From NCBI GenBank assembly GCA_964479625.1, contig CAYZMS010000009.1:1-64000 (forward strand): a stretch of 64,000 nucleotides of DNA. The letters are read 5' to 3'. The DNA is from CAYZMS01 sp964479625 (GTDB lineage: Bacteria > Bacteroidota > Bacteroidia > Chitinophagales > Saprospiraceae). Below are positions 23,738 through 33,487 of the stretch, one piece after another. Numbering within the stretch: the first letter of the stretch is position 1; each line of letters opens with the position of its first letter. Below the pieces are notes generated by a model. That model was not told the origin of the DNA. It searched no databases and saw only the letters and a program-made list of their open reading frames with translations. The position numbers were made by a program, and so were the translations under genes.

Positions 23738-24718
23738 TTATTTAATCTTTATAGAATCCAGGGCAGAACTGTAGCCGGCAAAAATCCCTCCTCCATTTTG
23801 GACATTCTCATAAAGGAAGACGGGTTCGGATAGAGGGGTGCCGCCACTTTGCTGTTGGCGAGAAAGCGTAGAGTGGAATAAATAGTAGTCTTCGGAAACC
23901 GTCCGCAATTCTACATTTAACTGGCTGGGTAATTCAATAGCGAGATCAAAGTTGGTAGTTAGGGAAAAATCGAATACGACTTCCCGGCCATCAAACGGTT
24001 GATCTTCCATTAGCAGACCATCCTCATAGTGCCGAACCACAAATTCGGATTTTGAAATATTCATAAATTCCAGGGGTAGGGTGCGGGTTATTTCTCCCTC
24101 AATAGTATCTCCCTGAATGTGGTCGAAGGATCGAAATTGTTGAGCCAGGCTAAGGTGATAAAAATTGGCCGTATCGAGCTGATCTTTGATCTTCAGATGC
24201 ACCAGCATGTCCAGTCGGGCCCTGCCGTCCTCCAGCGGGTAGGTGCTAAATTCGTCTACCTTTAGGCCTCGTATGGGTACTGCCAAAGGGATATAAGAAC
24301 GTGCTGAGACGGGCGCAAAACCCGGAGCCTCGGCTTCGATAAGGTAAATCTTGCCAACCTTTGGCCGAAACTGCGTGCTTCGATAAACAGGGCCCCCGAT
24401 TGCAGATGGGCGGCTGACAAAACTCAAATATTCCAGGGGAAGGCTATCTTTATGGGTATCGTAAACAGTGACCTGAGCATCCAGGATGAAATTGGTTTCC
24501 CTGACCCCGATGATGGGTTGGCTGCCGGTGATCTGTACCTCCAGTTCTCGTTCGTCGGTAAAATTACTGAGAATGACCAGGCGTGATTCTACTTCTTCAG
24601 GGTCAATGGGTAATTGGGGCTCACAAGCCATGGAAAGGGTCAGGCTGGTAAGGATCATCAAACCATAAAGATGGCGATACGCCCTGTTCAGCCCTTTAGA
24701 GCAAATAATTCCCAGCAT
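23738..24718 (-). CDS. DUF4249-family lipoprotein, partner of STN-TonB receptor
   Basis: 326 residues. A hydrophobic segment (GLMILTSLTLSMAC) ends in a Cys followed by EPQ, giving a lipoprotein; the first 20 residues may not be translated if a downstream ATG is used. RLVILSNFTDERELEVQITGS and VGKIYLIEAEAPGFAPVSA are typical of DUF4249 proteins, which are found next to STN-containing TonB receptors in Bacteroidota. It probably lies on the outer membrane with the receptor and binds substrate or caps the channel. It follows the receptor gene after about 140 bases on the same strand. Confidence 0.85.
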   Translation of the reverse strand: MLGIICSKGLNRAYRHLYGLMILTSLTLSMACEPQLPIDPEEVESRLVILSNFTDERELEVQITGSQPIIGVRETNFILDAQVTVYDTHKDSLPLEYLSFVSRPSAIGGPVYRSTQFRPKVGKIYLIEAEAPGFAPVSARSYIPLAVPIRGLKVDEFSTYPLEDGRARLDMLVHLKIKDQLDTANFYHLSLAQQFRSFDHIQGDTIEGEITRTLPLEFMNISKSEFVVRHYEDGLLMEDQPFDGREVVFDFSLTTNFDLAIELPSQLNVELRTVSEDYYLFHSTLSRQQQSGGTPLSEPVFLYENVQNGGGIFAGYSSALDSIKIK

Positions 24719-24857
24719 ACCATTGCTTTAAATGAAACGATCACTCCAGTGGTCTTTCTTTGAAAAAGTAAAATTAAGAAAGAGGGGCTTAATAGTAGAA
24801 TAACACGCCTTTTAATCAGGCTTTCCACTTTGAGGACCTTGATTAACTTAAAGATAA

Positions 24858-27518
24858 TCAAAATTTTACAGAATAGCTAAGGGAGGGTAGGAGGGGCAGT
24901 AATTCAAAACCGTTCAACTCCTTGTACTCGCGTAGTTGACCATCGCTGACCCTCAACTCGGAATCCAGCGAATAGTAAACCGGATTAGCCCGGTTGTAGA
25001 GGTTATAAACGCCCACATGGATCAGGTGCCGGAGGCCGGGGCTGGCAAACTGGTAATTCAAACTCAGATCGAGGCGGTGGTAAGCAGGCATCCGGAATTC
25101 ATTCTTGCTTCCATAGTCCACTGCGGTTACAGGGGGGGCTCCTACTCCCGGGAACTGAATTCCATAGCTTTCCTGTGGTAAAGAAAAAGCCAGACCGGAA
25201 CTGAATACCCAGTTTGCAGAGAATTCCATACGACGGCTCAGTGCATGTTTGACCACTACTTTCAGATCATGCCGATGATCATATCGAAAAGGAAATTCCG
25301 CTCCAAGATTGATCCGGTTGAACATACGGGTGGTACGCCCCAGGCTGTAGGAGACCCATCCCTGGGTTTTTCCGGTTTTCTTTTGAAGCAGCAGGTCTAC
25401 CCCATAGGCTATTCCGGAGCCCGCAGTCACATTGTTCTCCCATTCATCCAGGAATTCACTGCCTTCGGTAAGGTTGAGGAGGTTATCCATTTTTTTATAA
25501 TACCCTTCCAGGTCAATGCCCCAAGCGGGAGTAGGCTGCCACTCTGCTCCAAGGCTAAATTGTAACGACCGTTCGGGCTGGATAGCCTGCGTTGATGGAA
25601 TCCAAAGGTCGGTGGGTAGCCCCAGGTTACCATTGCTCAGCAGGTGCACGTACTGAGTCATTTGGCCGGCAGCGGCCCGGAGGTTCCATTTAGCCCCGGC
25701 CTTCCAGTTAAAGGAAAGGCGGGGTTCAAGTGCCTGATAGGTTTTTCGATCTACATGCCACCCGGAATACCGCAAACCCAGGTTGGCGAAAAAACGATCC
25801 CCCAATCGCAGATCATCTTCTGCAAAAAGTGCCCAGGAAGCGGTGGAGATCAGGCGGTCACTTCGCTGGCTGGTGTCTGCGGTTTCGGCAGTCGCCTCCG
25901 TATATTGGAGCAGGCCGGGCTGGAAGCGGTGCAAGCCGGTTTGCAATCCCCAGCGGAGATGATGGCTGGGTCCTTTTTGTTTGGTCCAGTTTATATGCAG
26001 CCCTCCCTCCTGAATGGAAGAAGCATAGGCCCCCTGATTAAAGTTATAAGACAGCCAATCAGAAGGGAACCGCAACTGCAGGGAGTCCAGCTGTTCAAAT
26101 AATACATTGATATCCAATTGGCTGTAGGTGAGCAGCACATTCTGGGAGATATTGTTCTTCAAACTGCGGTTCCATCGGCCTGAAAGAGCGGTATTCTTCC
26201 AGTTAACCTGTTCGTCATAGCGTTGAAAACGATCATAAATGCTAGCGGTACCTTGCGATGAAGTTGATGGCAAAAGGAAACTATCCCTTCCAGCGCCAAA
26301 ATTGGCGAAGCGATCCTGACCGGTATAGCCGCTCAGGAAAACCCGGTTCCGCTCATTGAGCTGATGGGCCCACTTGAAAGAAAAATCGTGGAAGTGGTAA
26401 TTGGCCCTGCCCTTTTTGCCCTTATTACCCTTGTAATAGGCCAGGAGTGGTTCCAGGTAGAAATCCACCAGTGACCAGCGTCCTGAAACCAGGAGGGAAG
26501 ATTTGTCAGGCGTGATGGGCCCCTCCAGCAATAGTTGGCCGGAAACCAGGCCAAGCTGGGCCTGGCCTCCCCAGCGTTGATCGTTCCCGTTTCGGGTCTT
26601 GACATCGATAACGCTGCCAAGTCGTCCTCCGTAACGAGCGGGAAATCCGCTTTTTAAGAGCTGGGTACTCTGTAGGGTTTCGGGTTTGAAAATGGACAAC
26701 AGCCCCCCTGCATGCTGGATATTGTATAAAGGAGATCCATCCATCAATATTAAATTGTGTCCTGCATTCCCCCCTCGAACGTACAGGCCACCAGTTCCGT
26801 CAGGCCCGGTTTGTAAACCCGGAAATAACTGGATGGTTCGGATCAGGTCGGTTTCGCCTCCTATGCGGGGAAGACGCTGGATCTCTTCTGGTTGAATAAA
26901 CAATCCACCTACGGCATCCTGCAGGTTCAGGAGGCTGTCTCGTGCAGTGACCACTATCGGGCTCAGTGTGAGGTCTTTTCGCAGCCTTATGGTAATGGTC
27001 GAATCGCCTTCGATCTCAAATTTCAAATGGAGGGGCTGGTAGCCAAGAAAAGAGGCGATAAGGTTAACTTCCGGGCTCGGTAATTCGATGTTAAAATAAC
27101 CGTATTCATTGGTAAAGGCAACCTCCTGTTCGGGCAGGCGCATTAAATGGGCAAAGGGCAGACGGGTTCTCGTTTCTGCATCCTCCAGGAATCCTGAAAA
27201 TTGATATCGTTCCCGGGGGTGGCCGGGTAAGATCAATATTTTTGAACCCACTGCTTCGTACCGCAGGCCGGTCGTTGATAATAATGATTCCAAAACCGTG
27301 CCCAGGGGGCCGGGGCCAGCCTGATAGCTGATGAGTTGGTCGGGAATAAGACTAGAACTAAAAACCAGAGGTGCATCCTGCTCTGCGATCAGTTCCTGTA
27401 AAACCTTTAGCAGCGGTTCACCCTGTACTTCCAGGCTTACCGGGTGGTCAAAGGCCTCCTGAGCCTGCATTGGCAGGCTGGGGAAAAGGAGTAATACCAA
27501 AAGTAGAATTCGCTGCAT
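24858..27518 (-). CDS. TonB-dependent transducer/receptor with N-terminal STN domain
   Basis: 886 residues from the ATG at 27518 (MQRILLLVLLLFPSLPMQAQ), which starts a clear signal peptide. The order is: STN/secretin-like signalling domain (LEVQGEPLLKVLQELIAE to GSKILILPG), carboxypeptidase-regulatory-like domain (FSGFLEDAETRTRLPFAHL), plug (LPRIGGETDLIRTIQLFPG, GGLYVRGGNAGHNLILMDG) and barrel. The STN domain contacts FecR in the periplasm when ligand binds, and FecR then controls the ECF sigma factor encoded upstream. No SusD-type gene is present; a DUF4249 lipoprotein takes its place. Ligand unknown. Confidence 0.93.
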   Translation of the reverse strand: MQRILLLVLLLFPSLPMQAQEAFDHPVSLEVQGEPLLKVLQELIAEQDAPLVFSSSLIPDQLISYQAGPGPLGTVLESLLSTTGLRYEAVGSKILILPGHPRERYQFSGFLEDAETRTRLPFAHLMRLPEQEVAFTNEYGYFNIELPSPEVNLIASFLGYQPLHLKFEIEGDSTITIRLRKDLTLSPIVVTARDSLLNLQDAVGGLFIQPEEIQRLPRIGGETDLIRTIQLFPGLQTGPDGTGGLYVRGGNAGHNLILMDGSPLYNIQHAGGLLSIFKPETLQSTQLLKSGFPARYGGRLGSVIDVKTRNGNDQRWGGQAQLGLVSGQLLLEGPITPDKSSLLVSGRWSLVDFYLEPLLAYYKGNKGKKGRANYHFHDFSFKWAHQLNERNRVFLSGYTGQDRFANFGAGRDSFLLPSTSSQGTASIYDRFQRYDEQVNWKNTALSGRWNRSLKNNISQNVLLTYSQLDINVLFEQLDSLQLRFPSDWLSYNFNQGAYASSIQEGGLHINWTKQKGPSHHLRWGLQTGLHRFQPGLLQYTEATAETADTSQRSDRLISTASWALFAEDDLRLGDRFFANLGLRYSGWHVDRKTYQALEPRLSFNWKAGAKWNLRAAAGQMTQYVHLLSNGNLGLPTDLWIPSTQAIQPERSLQFSLGAEWQPTPAWGIDLEGYYKKMDNLLNLTEGSEFLDEWENNVTAGSGIAYGVDLLLQKKTGKTQGWVSYSLGRTTRMFNRINLGAEFPFRYDHRHDLKVVVKHALSRRMEFSANWVFSSGLAFSLPQESYGIQFPGVGAPPVTAVDYGSKNEFRMPAYHRLDLSLNYQFASPGLRHLIHVGVYNLYNRANPVYYSLDSELRVSDGQLREYKELNGFELLPLLPSLSYSVKF

Positions 27519-27618
27519 ATAAGTTCCCTTAGCTCTGGCATGCACAGGCTATGCCAGGGAGGCGAAACTAAAAATACGGGAATTTTGCCGGGAGTGCAAA
27601 TCCCCTAGGCTCAGGAAG

Positions 27619-28590
27619 TTACTGGCAGGTCCCTCCAACGAGTTGCCAATGACCATTGGAGGCATTGTGAACTTCTGCCTGAACGGTTGCAGCGAGCAGT
27701 TGCATAGAGGCTTGTATGGAGGCTAATTCGAAGTCTCCGTTGATCAGGCAATCCGAAACCAGATTGGCGTCGTAATGGATGGAAATCCGGAGGTGGCGCT
27801 CCAGTTGGGCACAGGCTTCCGGGAATGGGGTGGAAATAAATCGGAGGTCGTTGGTCAGCCAGGCCTGAGCATTTGGGGCGGGCACCCGCCCGGTAATCAT
27901 TTTTTCCTTTTCCGGCCAGTATTGAGCCCGTTCCCAGGCTTCAACCGTGCGGGATTCTCCGGTTCGAATATCCGTAAACTGAACTATTCCTTCTTCTACC
28001 TCTACCTCTGTAAAGGATTCATAGGGATAAGCCCTAAGGTTAAAACGGGTACCCATAACATCGATCGTGGCATCGGGGGTAATTATGCGAAAAGGTCCTT
28101 TATTCGGGAGAATGTCGAAAACCGCTTCTCCTTCAAATTCTACCACCCTGTCCTTCGAAAAGTTCTTGCCCAAACGATAAGCAGAATTAGCATTAAGGAT
28201 AATCGTACTGCCATCCGGAAGCTGGAAGGCTTTGTGCTTCCCTTCGGGGCCGATGGCGACTTCCATCCGGTCTTTCGACGGAGCAGGCAATTCTTTTTTA
28301 AAGGTTCTAAAAAGGAGGAAACCAACCAAAAGGAGAAGAACGGTCAGGATCAAAACCGTTGAGAAAGAAGTATTGTGGGCTTTTTTTTGCCTTTGAGCTT
28401 GAAAGTGTTGCCAGGCTTCCTCGGGTGCGGGAGGTGTAGCCTTGCGGTAATTGGCGGATTGATCCCATAACTGCCTGGTCCATTTTTCATATTCCCTTAC
28501 CTCCCGGACGGATTCCTCCTGGAAGGACTTTGTCTTAGGGGAAGAATCGCTCCGCAATTGATCCCAAAGTGTTTTCAGCAGATGGTTCAT
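27619..28590 (-). CDS. FecR-family anti-sigma/signal transduction protein
   Basis: 323 residues. The N-terminal cytoplasmic part (about 1-75) is followed by a transmembrane helix (STVLILTVLLLLVGFLLF, about 77-94), the FecR domain (LPDGSTIILNANSAYRLGK to VMGTRFNLRAYPYE, about 125-185) and a C-terminal DUF4974-like domain (FPEACAQLERHLRISIHYD). It binds and restrains the sigma factor encoded just upstream and receives the signal from the STN domain of the receptor encoded just downstream. All three genes run in the same direction. Confidence 0.93.
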   Translation of the reverse strand: MNHLLKTLWDQLRSDSSPKTKSFQEESVREVREYEKWTRQLWDQSANYRKATPPAPEEAWQHFQAQRQKKAHNTSFSTVLILTVLLLLVGFLLFRTFKKELPAPSKDRMEVAIGPEGKHKAFQLPDGSTIILNANSAYRLGKNFSKDRVVEFEGEAVFDILPNKGPFRIITPDATIDVMGTRFNLRAYPYESFTEVEVEEGIVQFTDIRTGESRTVEAWERAQYWPEKEKMITGRVPAPNAQAWLTNDLRFISTPFPEACAQLERHLRISIHYDANLVSDCLINGDFELASIQASMQLLAATVQAEVHNASNGHWQLVGGTCQ

Positions 28591-28734
28591 CAGTTAATAG
28601 TGGTTCAAAATATTTTCCTAATATCGACACAGAATTTCTTCTCTCCCCCTACTTCCGCCTCCGCTTTCGACGTAAATTTGACAAAAATGGATTTCTGGCC
28701 AGTTCAAGCGGCTTACTGCGGGTATTTCGCGGTG

Positions 28735-29289
28735 TTACTCCTCTTTTAAATATGGTTTTAGGGCGGTTCTCAAAATACTAAGCGCTTTAACTATTTGGTT
28801 TTCAACAGTTTTTGTGGAAATCCCCAGATTGTCAGCGATTTCCTGATAACTGAGATCCTCGAAGCGGCTAAGGACAAAGACCAGCCGGCAACGCTCCGGA
28901 AGGCCATCGATAGCTGCATTTATTTTTTCCTGAAGCTCGCCGGCGCCAAGGCTTCGGGCCGGATCAGGGGCTAATTCGGGGGTATCTATCGTGGGAGGGT
29001 TCGACAAGTGCTTGCGGTTGTCCCGAATGTAATTTAAGGTTTTGTTCACCGCTGTTCTAGCCAAATAAGCCTGAAGGGAAGTGTTGATCCGGAGTTTTTT
29101 TCGTCGTTTCCAGATCTCCAGAAAGGTTTCCTGGCAAAGGTCCTTGCAAGCTGCCTCCGAATGGACCAATCTAAAGACCGTTTGGTAAACCATCCCGTAA
29201 TACTGCTTAAACAGCAATTCCATTCCTTGCTCGGGATGGTCCCGCAGCCGTTCAAGAAGCTTCTGATCTGGTAGTTTTGTAGAACCCAA
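28735..29289 (-). CDS. ECF RNA polymerase sigma factor, FecI-like
   Basis: 184 residues from a TTG start; no ATG is available upstream in frame. Region 2 is seen in YYGMVYQTVFRLVHSEAAC and LCQETFLEIWKRR, and region 4 in LPERCRLVFVLSRFEDLSYQ with the DNA-contacting helix EIADNLGISTKTVENQIVKA. It is the first gene of the FecI-FecR-receptor-DUF4249 cluster. When released by FecR it is expected to transcribe the receptor operon. Confidence 0.93.
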   Translation of the reverse strand: MGSTKLPDQKLLERLRDHPEQGMELLFKQYYGMVYQTVFRLVHSEAACKDLCQETFLEIWKRRKKLRINTSLQAYLARTAVNKTLNYIRDNRKHLSNPPTIDTPELAPDPARSLGAGELQEKINAAIDGLPERCRLVFVLSRFEDLSYQEIADNLGISTKTVENQIVKALSILRTALKPYLKEE

Positions 29290-29552
29290 AAGGCAATAAT
29301 TTAAATAGCTAAAGAGGCCTTACCGCTTACCCCTGAAGTCATTTCACACAAGTAAATGCCGTGTCTCCTTAAAAATGAGTACAATTTAAAAATAAAAACT
29401 ATTGGTTTGCAATTCGACCAAATTTGGGACTTAACGTTGCCTTTACTTAGTGAATCTGAAATTTAGTATTTACCTTAACGCGTCAAACAAAAAAGGCGGA
29501 GTAAAATTTCTACCGAAATCACATTCACGAAATCTTTAGGATCACAAGAATT

Positions 29553-31100
29553 ATGAAAAAACTTCTTTTGCTATTGCTCATTGGGATAATGAGTGCTTCA
29601 GCGACTTTAGCCCAGGATACTGACCTGGAATTAGAGGAGCCCAAAGGTTTGGATTACAGGATCAACAAGGCATTTGAACCCATCACCGCAGCGGTGGAAA
29701 GGGTGGTGTTTTATCCCGTACAATTAACCGCTGATCCCAACAGCCAATTACCCGTGGTACTTATCGTACTGATACTGGGCGCCTTGATCTTTACTTTATA
29801 TTTCGGATTTATCCAATTTCGTGGATTTGGCCTGGCAGTGAATACCGTCAGGGGAAGATACAGTGACCCAAATGAAGAGGGAGAGGTATCCCATTTTCAG
29901 GCGCTTACAGCAGCCTTATCCGGTACGGTCGGTCTGGGAAATATTTCCGGGGTGGCTATCGCCATTTCCATTGGTGGCCCCGGTGCCACCTTTTGGATGA
30001 TCATAGCCGGTCTTTTGGGTATGGCCTCGAAATTTACGGAATGTACCCTGGGGGTGAAATTCAGGGATGTCGGCCCGGATGGGACCGTATACGGTGGGCC
30101 AATGTATTACCTTAGTAAAGGACTGGCAGAAAAAGGGCTGGCCAGATTAGGGAAAGTATTGGCGGTTTTCTTTGCTATTATGTGTGTGGGCGGATCCTTT
30201 GGAGGCGGTAATATGTTCCAGGCAAATCAGGCCGCACAGCAGTTTAACGAACAATTCAACTTTCAGTCGGGTTCTGCCGGGGTTTTATTTGGCGTTATTC
30301 TGGCCGCTGTAGTAGCAGTAGTGATCATAGGTGGGATCAAACGGATCGGGCTGGTTACCGAGCGGGTGGTACCCTTGATGTGTGGTATATATGTCATTGC
30401 CGCGCTAGTTATAATCCTGGCCAAATTCCCCCAGATACCGAATGCCTTTGCACAAATATTCAATGGTGCATTTGCCCCTGAAAGCATAGCGGGAGGACTG
30501 GTAGGTGTATTGATACAAGGCTTTCGCCGGGGTGCCTTTTCGAATGAGGCCGGGGTGGGGTCCGCGGCCATTGCACACTCCGCTGTAAAAACTAATTATG
30601 CCGCCAGTGAAGGTATTGTTGCCCTGCTGGAGCCTTTCATTGATACGGTGGTGGTTTGTACGATGACTGCACTGGTTATTATCATTACCAATGCAGATGG
30701 GTCTATTATGGCCTATGGTACTTCTGTTTCCAATGGGGTGACAGCAACTTCTGACGCCTTTCAGTCGGTCATTCCTTTCTTCCCCTTTATTTTGACGATT
30801 GCGGTAGTACTTTTTGCCTTTTCGACCATGTTGTCCTGGTCTTACTATGGTTTACAAAGCTGGATGTTCCTCTTTGGTCGTACCCGGACAGCAGATCTGA
30901 CCTATAAGGGGTTGTTCTGCTTATTCGTGGTGATTGGCTCTGCTGCCAGCCTGGGTGCCGTGACCGCTTTTTCTGACGCCATGATCTTTGCTATGGTATT
31001 GCCGAATATGATCGGCCTGGTGCTGCTCCTGCCAGAGGTACGTAAGGAGTTAAAAAAGTACGTGAGTAAAATTAAAAGCGGGGAGTTAGTTGCTAAATAG
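29553..31100 (+). CDS. Sodium:alanine (AGCS-family) symporter
   Basis: 515 residues with an N-terminal signal-like helix (KLLLLLLIGIMSASATLA), then about ten transmembrane helices. AGCS signatures include ALTAALSGTVGLGNISGVA, YGGPMYYLSKGL and GFRRGAFSNEAGVGSAAIAH. It takes up alanine or glycine with sodium across the inner membrane. The N-terminal extra segment with an acidic stretch (DTDLELEEPKGLDY) is common in Bacteroidota members. Single-gene unit, convergent with the PAP2 gene. Confidence 0.93.
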   Translation: MKKLLLLLLIGIMSASATLAQDTDLELEEPKGLDYRINKAFEPITAAVERVVFYPVQLTADPNSQLPVVLIVLILGALIFTLYFGFIQFRGFGLAVNTVRGRYSDPNEEGEVSHFQALTAALSGTVGLGNISGVAIAISIGGPGATFWMIIAGLLGMASKFTECTLGVKFRDVGPDGTVYGGPMYYLSKGLAEKGLARLGKVLAVFFAIMCVGGSFGGGNMFQANQAAQQFNEQFNFQSGSAGVLFGVILAAVVAVVIIGGIKRIGLVTERVVPLMCGIYVIAALVIILAKFPQIPNAFAQIFNGAFAPESIAGGLVGVLIQGFRRGAFSNEAGVGSAAIAHSAVKTNYAASEGIVALLEPFIDTVVVCTMTALVIIITNADGSIMAYGTSVSNGVTATSDAFQSVIPFFPFILTIAVVLFAFSTMLSWSYYGLQSWMFLFGRTRTADLTYKGLFCLFVVIGSAASLGAVTAFSDAMIFAMVLPNMIGLVLLLPEVRKELKKYVSKIKSGELVAK

Positions 31101-31109
31101 TCTTGAATG

Positions 31110-31146
31110 ATGATGAATGCTTGATGTTAAATTAAGCATTCATCAT
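31110..31146. terminator. Convergent-gene terminator hairpin
   Basis: ATGATGAATGCTT (31110-31122) pairs perfectly with 31134-31146 around 11 bases, followed by TTTTCC on the plus strand. It lies at the junction of the symporter gene (stop 31100) and the convergent PAP2 gene, whose stop codon is inside the hairpin. Confidence 0.6.
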
Positions 31147-31839
31147 TTTCCAATTCGAAAGAAGGCTCCGATCCCACTTTTTCCATTCCGGTTTAATTAA
31201 CCAGAATTGAAGGTAGTAGAACAACAAGCCGGCCAGCAGGCCTACCATAGAGCCAAAGTATACATCCTTGAAAAAATGCTGGACCAGGTATACCCTGGAA
31301 AGCCCTACCAGCAGAGCAAGCAGAAATAAAAGGACTGCTGCCCAGGTCTTTTTCCGAGCGCAAAAGGCAAGGAAGGTGAACAAGGCAAAGCCACCCATGG
31401 TATGCCCGGAAGGAAAGCCGTTCGCTCCTCCATGGACTACCACCCCCGCAACCAGTTGAATCTCCTGCCACAGGGGATCGTCTTTATAGAACAATTTCGG
31501 TCTGGGATGTCGAAAAACCCCTTTCAGCAAATTAGCTGCGATGGTTATAAAAATGCCCAGTAAGGGTAACATAGCTGCCGCCCGGTAAGACAGGAAGAGT
31601 GCCAGCAACAAACAGGCCGTCACGTACCCGATCTCCTCTCCTAATTTAGTCCCATGAATAAAAAGGTGGTCTAAAAACGGGTTTCGGTGATTACTAAAAT
31701 ACAAAACACCCGCTCCGGTAGGATTTGAAGCCAGCCATATGCCACCTCCAAGGAGAAAAAGTGCAAAACAGAGCAAATAGATCCTGTTCTTCCTGAACAG
31801 TATAGACAGGGGCTCTGGCAAGATCTGATTAGGTTCCAT
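31132..31839 (-). CDS. PAP2-family membrane phosphatase
   Basis: 235 residues from the ATG at 31839; a longer in-frame start at 31890 would come within 7 bases of the upstream stop. It has six predicted transmembrane helices and the three PAP2 motifs KGVFRHPRP, PSGHTMGGF and SRVYLVQHFFKDV. Such proteins remove phosphate from membrane lipids such as undecaprenyl pyrophosphate, phosphatidylglycerophosphate or phosphatidate; the substrate is not clear here. It follows the LptF/LptG-type permease gene on the same strand, which points to an envelope-lipid role. Confidence 0.9.
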   Translation of the reverse strand: MEPNQILPEPLSILFRKNRIYLLCFALFLLGGGIWLASNPTGAGVLYFSNHRNPFLDHLFIHGTKLGEEIGYVTACLLLALFLSYRAAAMLPLLGIFITIAANLLKGVFRHPRPKLFYKDDPLWQEIQLVAGVVVHGGANGFPSGHTMGGFALFTFLAFCARKKTWAAVLLFLLALLVGLSRVYLVQHFFKDVYFGSMVGLLAGLLFYYLQFWLIKPEWKKWDRSLLSNWKMMNA

Positions 31840-31896
31840 ATAGCGGGAATAATTAAGGGCTTTGTGTTTTCGATGGTTTATGATCTGCAAGCAAGC

Positions 31897-33468
31897 TTAT
31901 TTCGTTGCCCGCAGGGTTAACAGCACCCCAATCGGGAAGAGAACGATGCATGGCATCCAGGCAGCCAGAGACCCCGTAATGACGAAGCTCTCTGCCAGTT
32001 TTCGAAAAAAGATCGTCATAACTACAAAGAGAACGAAAAAAACGATGGCAATGAGGATGGGATAGCCAAAACCGCCTTTCCGGATAATGGCCCCCATGGG
32101 AGCACCAATAAACAAAAATATAATGCAAACAACTGCTACACTGTATTTTGATTGAAGGTCGAACTGATGTTTTACCCGGGATTCCCGCATGCGGTTTAGG
32201 CTATTGATAGCCGCCTGAGCCTGATTGTGGATGGAACGGGCATAAGTATTTACCTTTTCGTATAGTTGTCCTCTTTCGTGAGCTGCAAAAGTAGCTCCCA
32301 GTTGTTCGTATTCCTCAATTGGGCGATCAATAACCTGCTCCGGGATGTTCCCACCTTTGCGTTCGATCCTTTCCCTGGGCAGCACCTTGGGCTGTGGTTT
32401 TTGTTTTGATTCTTTTTCCCTTGCGGCTAATTGAACCGTCAATGGGATGATGGTAACGGTATCCAGGCTGCTGTCTTTCGACTGGTCTCCATATTTTGCT
32501 GCCATGCTGTCTCCAAGTATTTTGGCATTGGACATTTCCTCTAGGATATAGGTACTATCCTTTGGGATCCGCTCAATATAATTGGCCCAGTAATTGGCCA
32601 CGTCCGTTTCCCGCCGGTCGATCCGAATAGCAATTGAATCGATCGCTACGGCCAACTGCCGGCTGCTCATCATTTGCCGGTTGCTTTTAAAAAGTTCGGG
32701 ATTGGTTCGGTTCAGTTCGAATTCCGAAAGGTCGAATTTTTTTTGCCATTCTCCGTAGGTCTGCCGTACGTAAGGGTACTTGCCGTCATTGGAAGAAGAC
32801 CCTCCCGGGCGGGTTTCGATATAGGTGTGTACGTCCCGCAGGTCCATGACAAAGCGTTTACCTCCTGCTGCGGAATACATTTCTCCTTCTTTAGCCATGA
32901 TCTGAGTGATCTCTCCAATGTTAGAGCGGGTATGATCGTAGATGAGGACATCCTTAATAGAACGGCCGTCGGGTAATTTTTGGCCGATATAAATGGCGTA
33001 CCCCTTGAAGTCGTAATTAAAAGTACCCGCCTCCATTTGAAGGGTGGGTTTTTGTTGTTTAATGTCAAAAAGGCGAGAGCCAAACCGCAAATTGGCTATT
33101 GGGATCAGGGTATTGGAGCAATAGATCGAAAAAAGGGTAATGCCAACGCCAAACAGGATCAGTGGCCGCATGACCCGCAAGAGAGAGACCCCTGCTGATT
33201 TGATGCTGCTCAATTCATAGCGTTCTGCCATATTTCCTAACACCATTACAGATGCCAGCAGCATACCCAGCGGCAAAGCGGTGGGGATTAAGGAGACAGA
33301 CCGGTACCCCAGCAGTTCAATGATCAGAAACGGCCCCAGGTCTTTACCTGCAAACTCATCTATATAGACCCAGAGTACCTGCATCAACAATACAAACATG
33401 GCGATGCCGCAGGCTACGATGAAGGGCCCAATAAAGGAGCGCACCAGTAATTGGTCGAGTTGCTTCAT
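31897..33468 (-). CDS. LptF/LptG-family lipopolysaccharide export permease
   Basis: 523 residues from the ATG at 33468 (MKQLDQLLVRSF). Three N-terminal helices, a large periplasmic beta-jellyroll-like domain with an inserted charged helical region (about 250-430), and three C-terminal helices (VAVVCIIFLFIGAPMGAII) match the YjgP/YjgQ family. It is longer than the Proteobacterial proteins because of that insertion, as is common in Bacteroidota. Its role is to draw LPS out of the inner membrane with the LptB ATPase. A 36-bp perfect palindrome lies 20 bases before its start codon. Confidence 0.9.
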   Translation of the reverse strand: MKQLDQLLVRSFIGPFIVACGIAMFVLLMQVLWVYIDEFAGKDLGPFLIIELLGYRSVSLIPTALPLGMLLASVMVLGNMAERYELSSIKSAGVSLLRVMRPLILFGVGITLFSIYCSNTLIPIANLRFGSRLFDIKQQKPTLQMEAGTFNYDFKGYAIYIGQKLPDGRSIKDVLIYDHTRSNIGEITQIMAKEGEMYSAAGGKRFVMDLRDVHTYIETRPGGSSSNDGKYPYVRQTYGEWQKKFDLSEFELNRTNPELFKSNRQMMSSRQLAVAIDSIAIRIDRRETDVANYWANYIERIPKDSTYILEEMSNAKILGDSMAAKYGDQSKDSSLDTVTIIPLTVQLAAREKESKQKPQPKVLPRERIERKGGNIPEQVIDRPIEEYEQLGATFAAHERGQLYEKVNTYARSIHNQAQAAINSLNRMRESRVKHQFDLQSKYSVAVVCIIFLFIGAPMGAIIRKGGFGYPILIAIVFFVLFVVMTIFFRKLAESFVITGSLAAWMPCIVLFPIGVLLTLRATK

Positions 33469-33487
33469 AAAAAAATAAATAAAAAAA

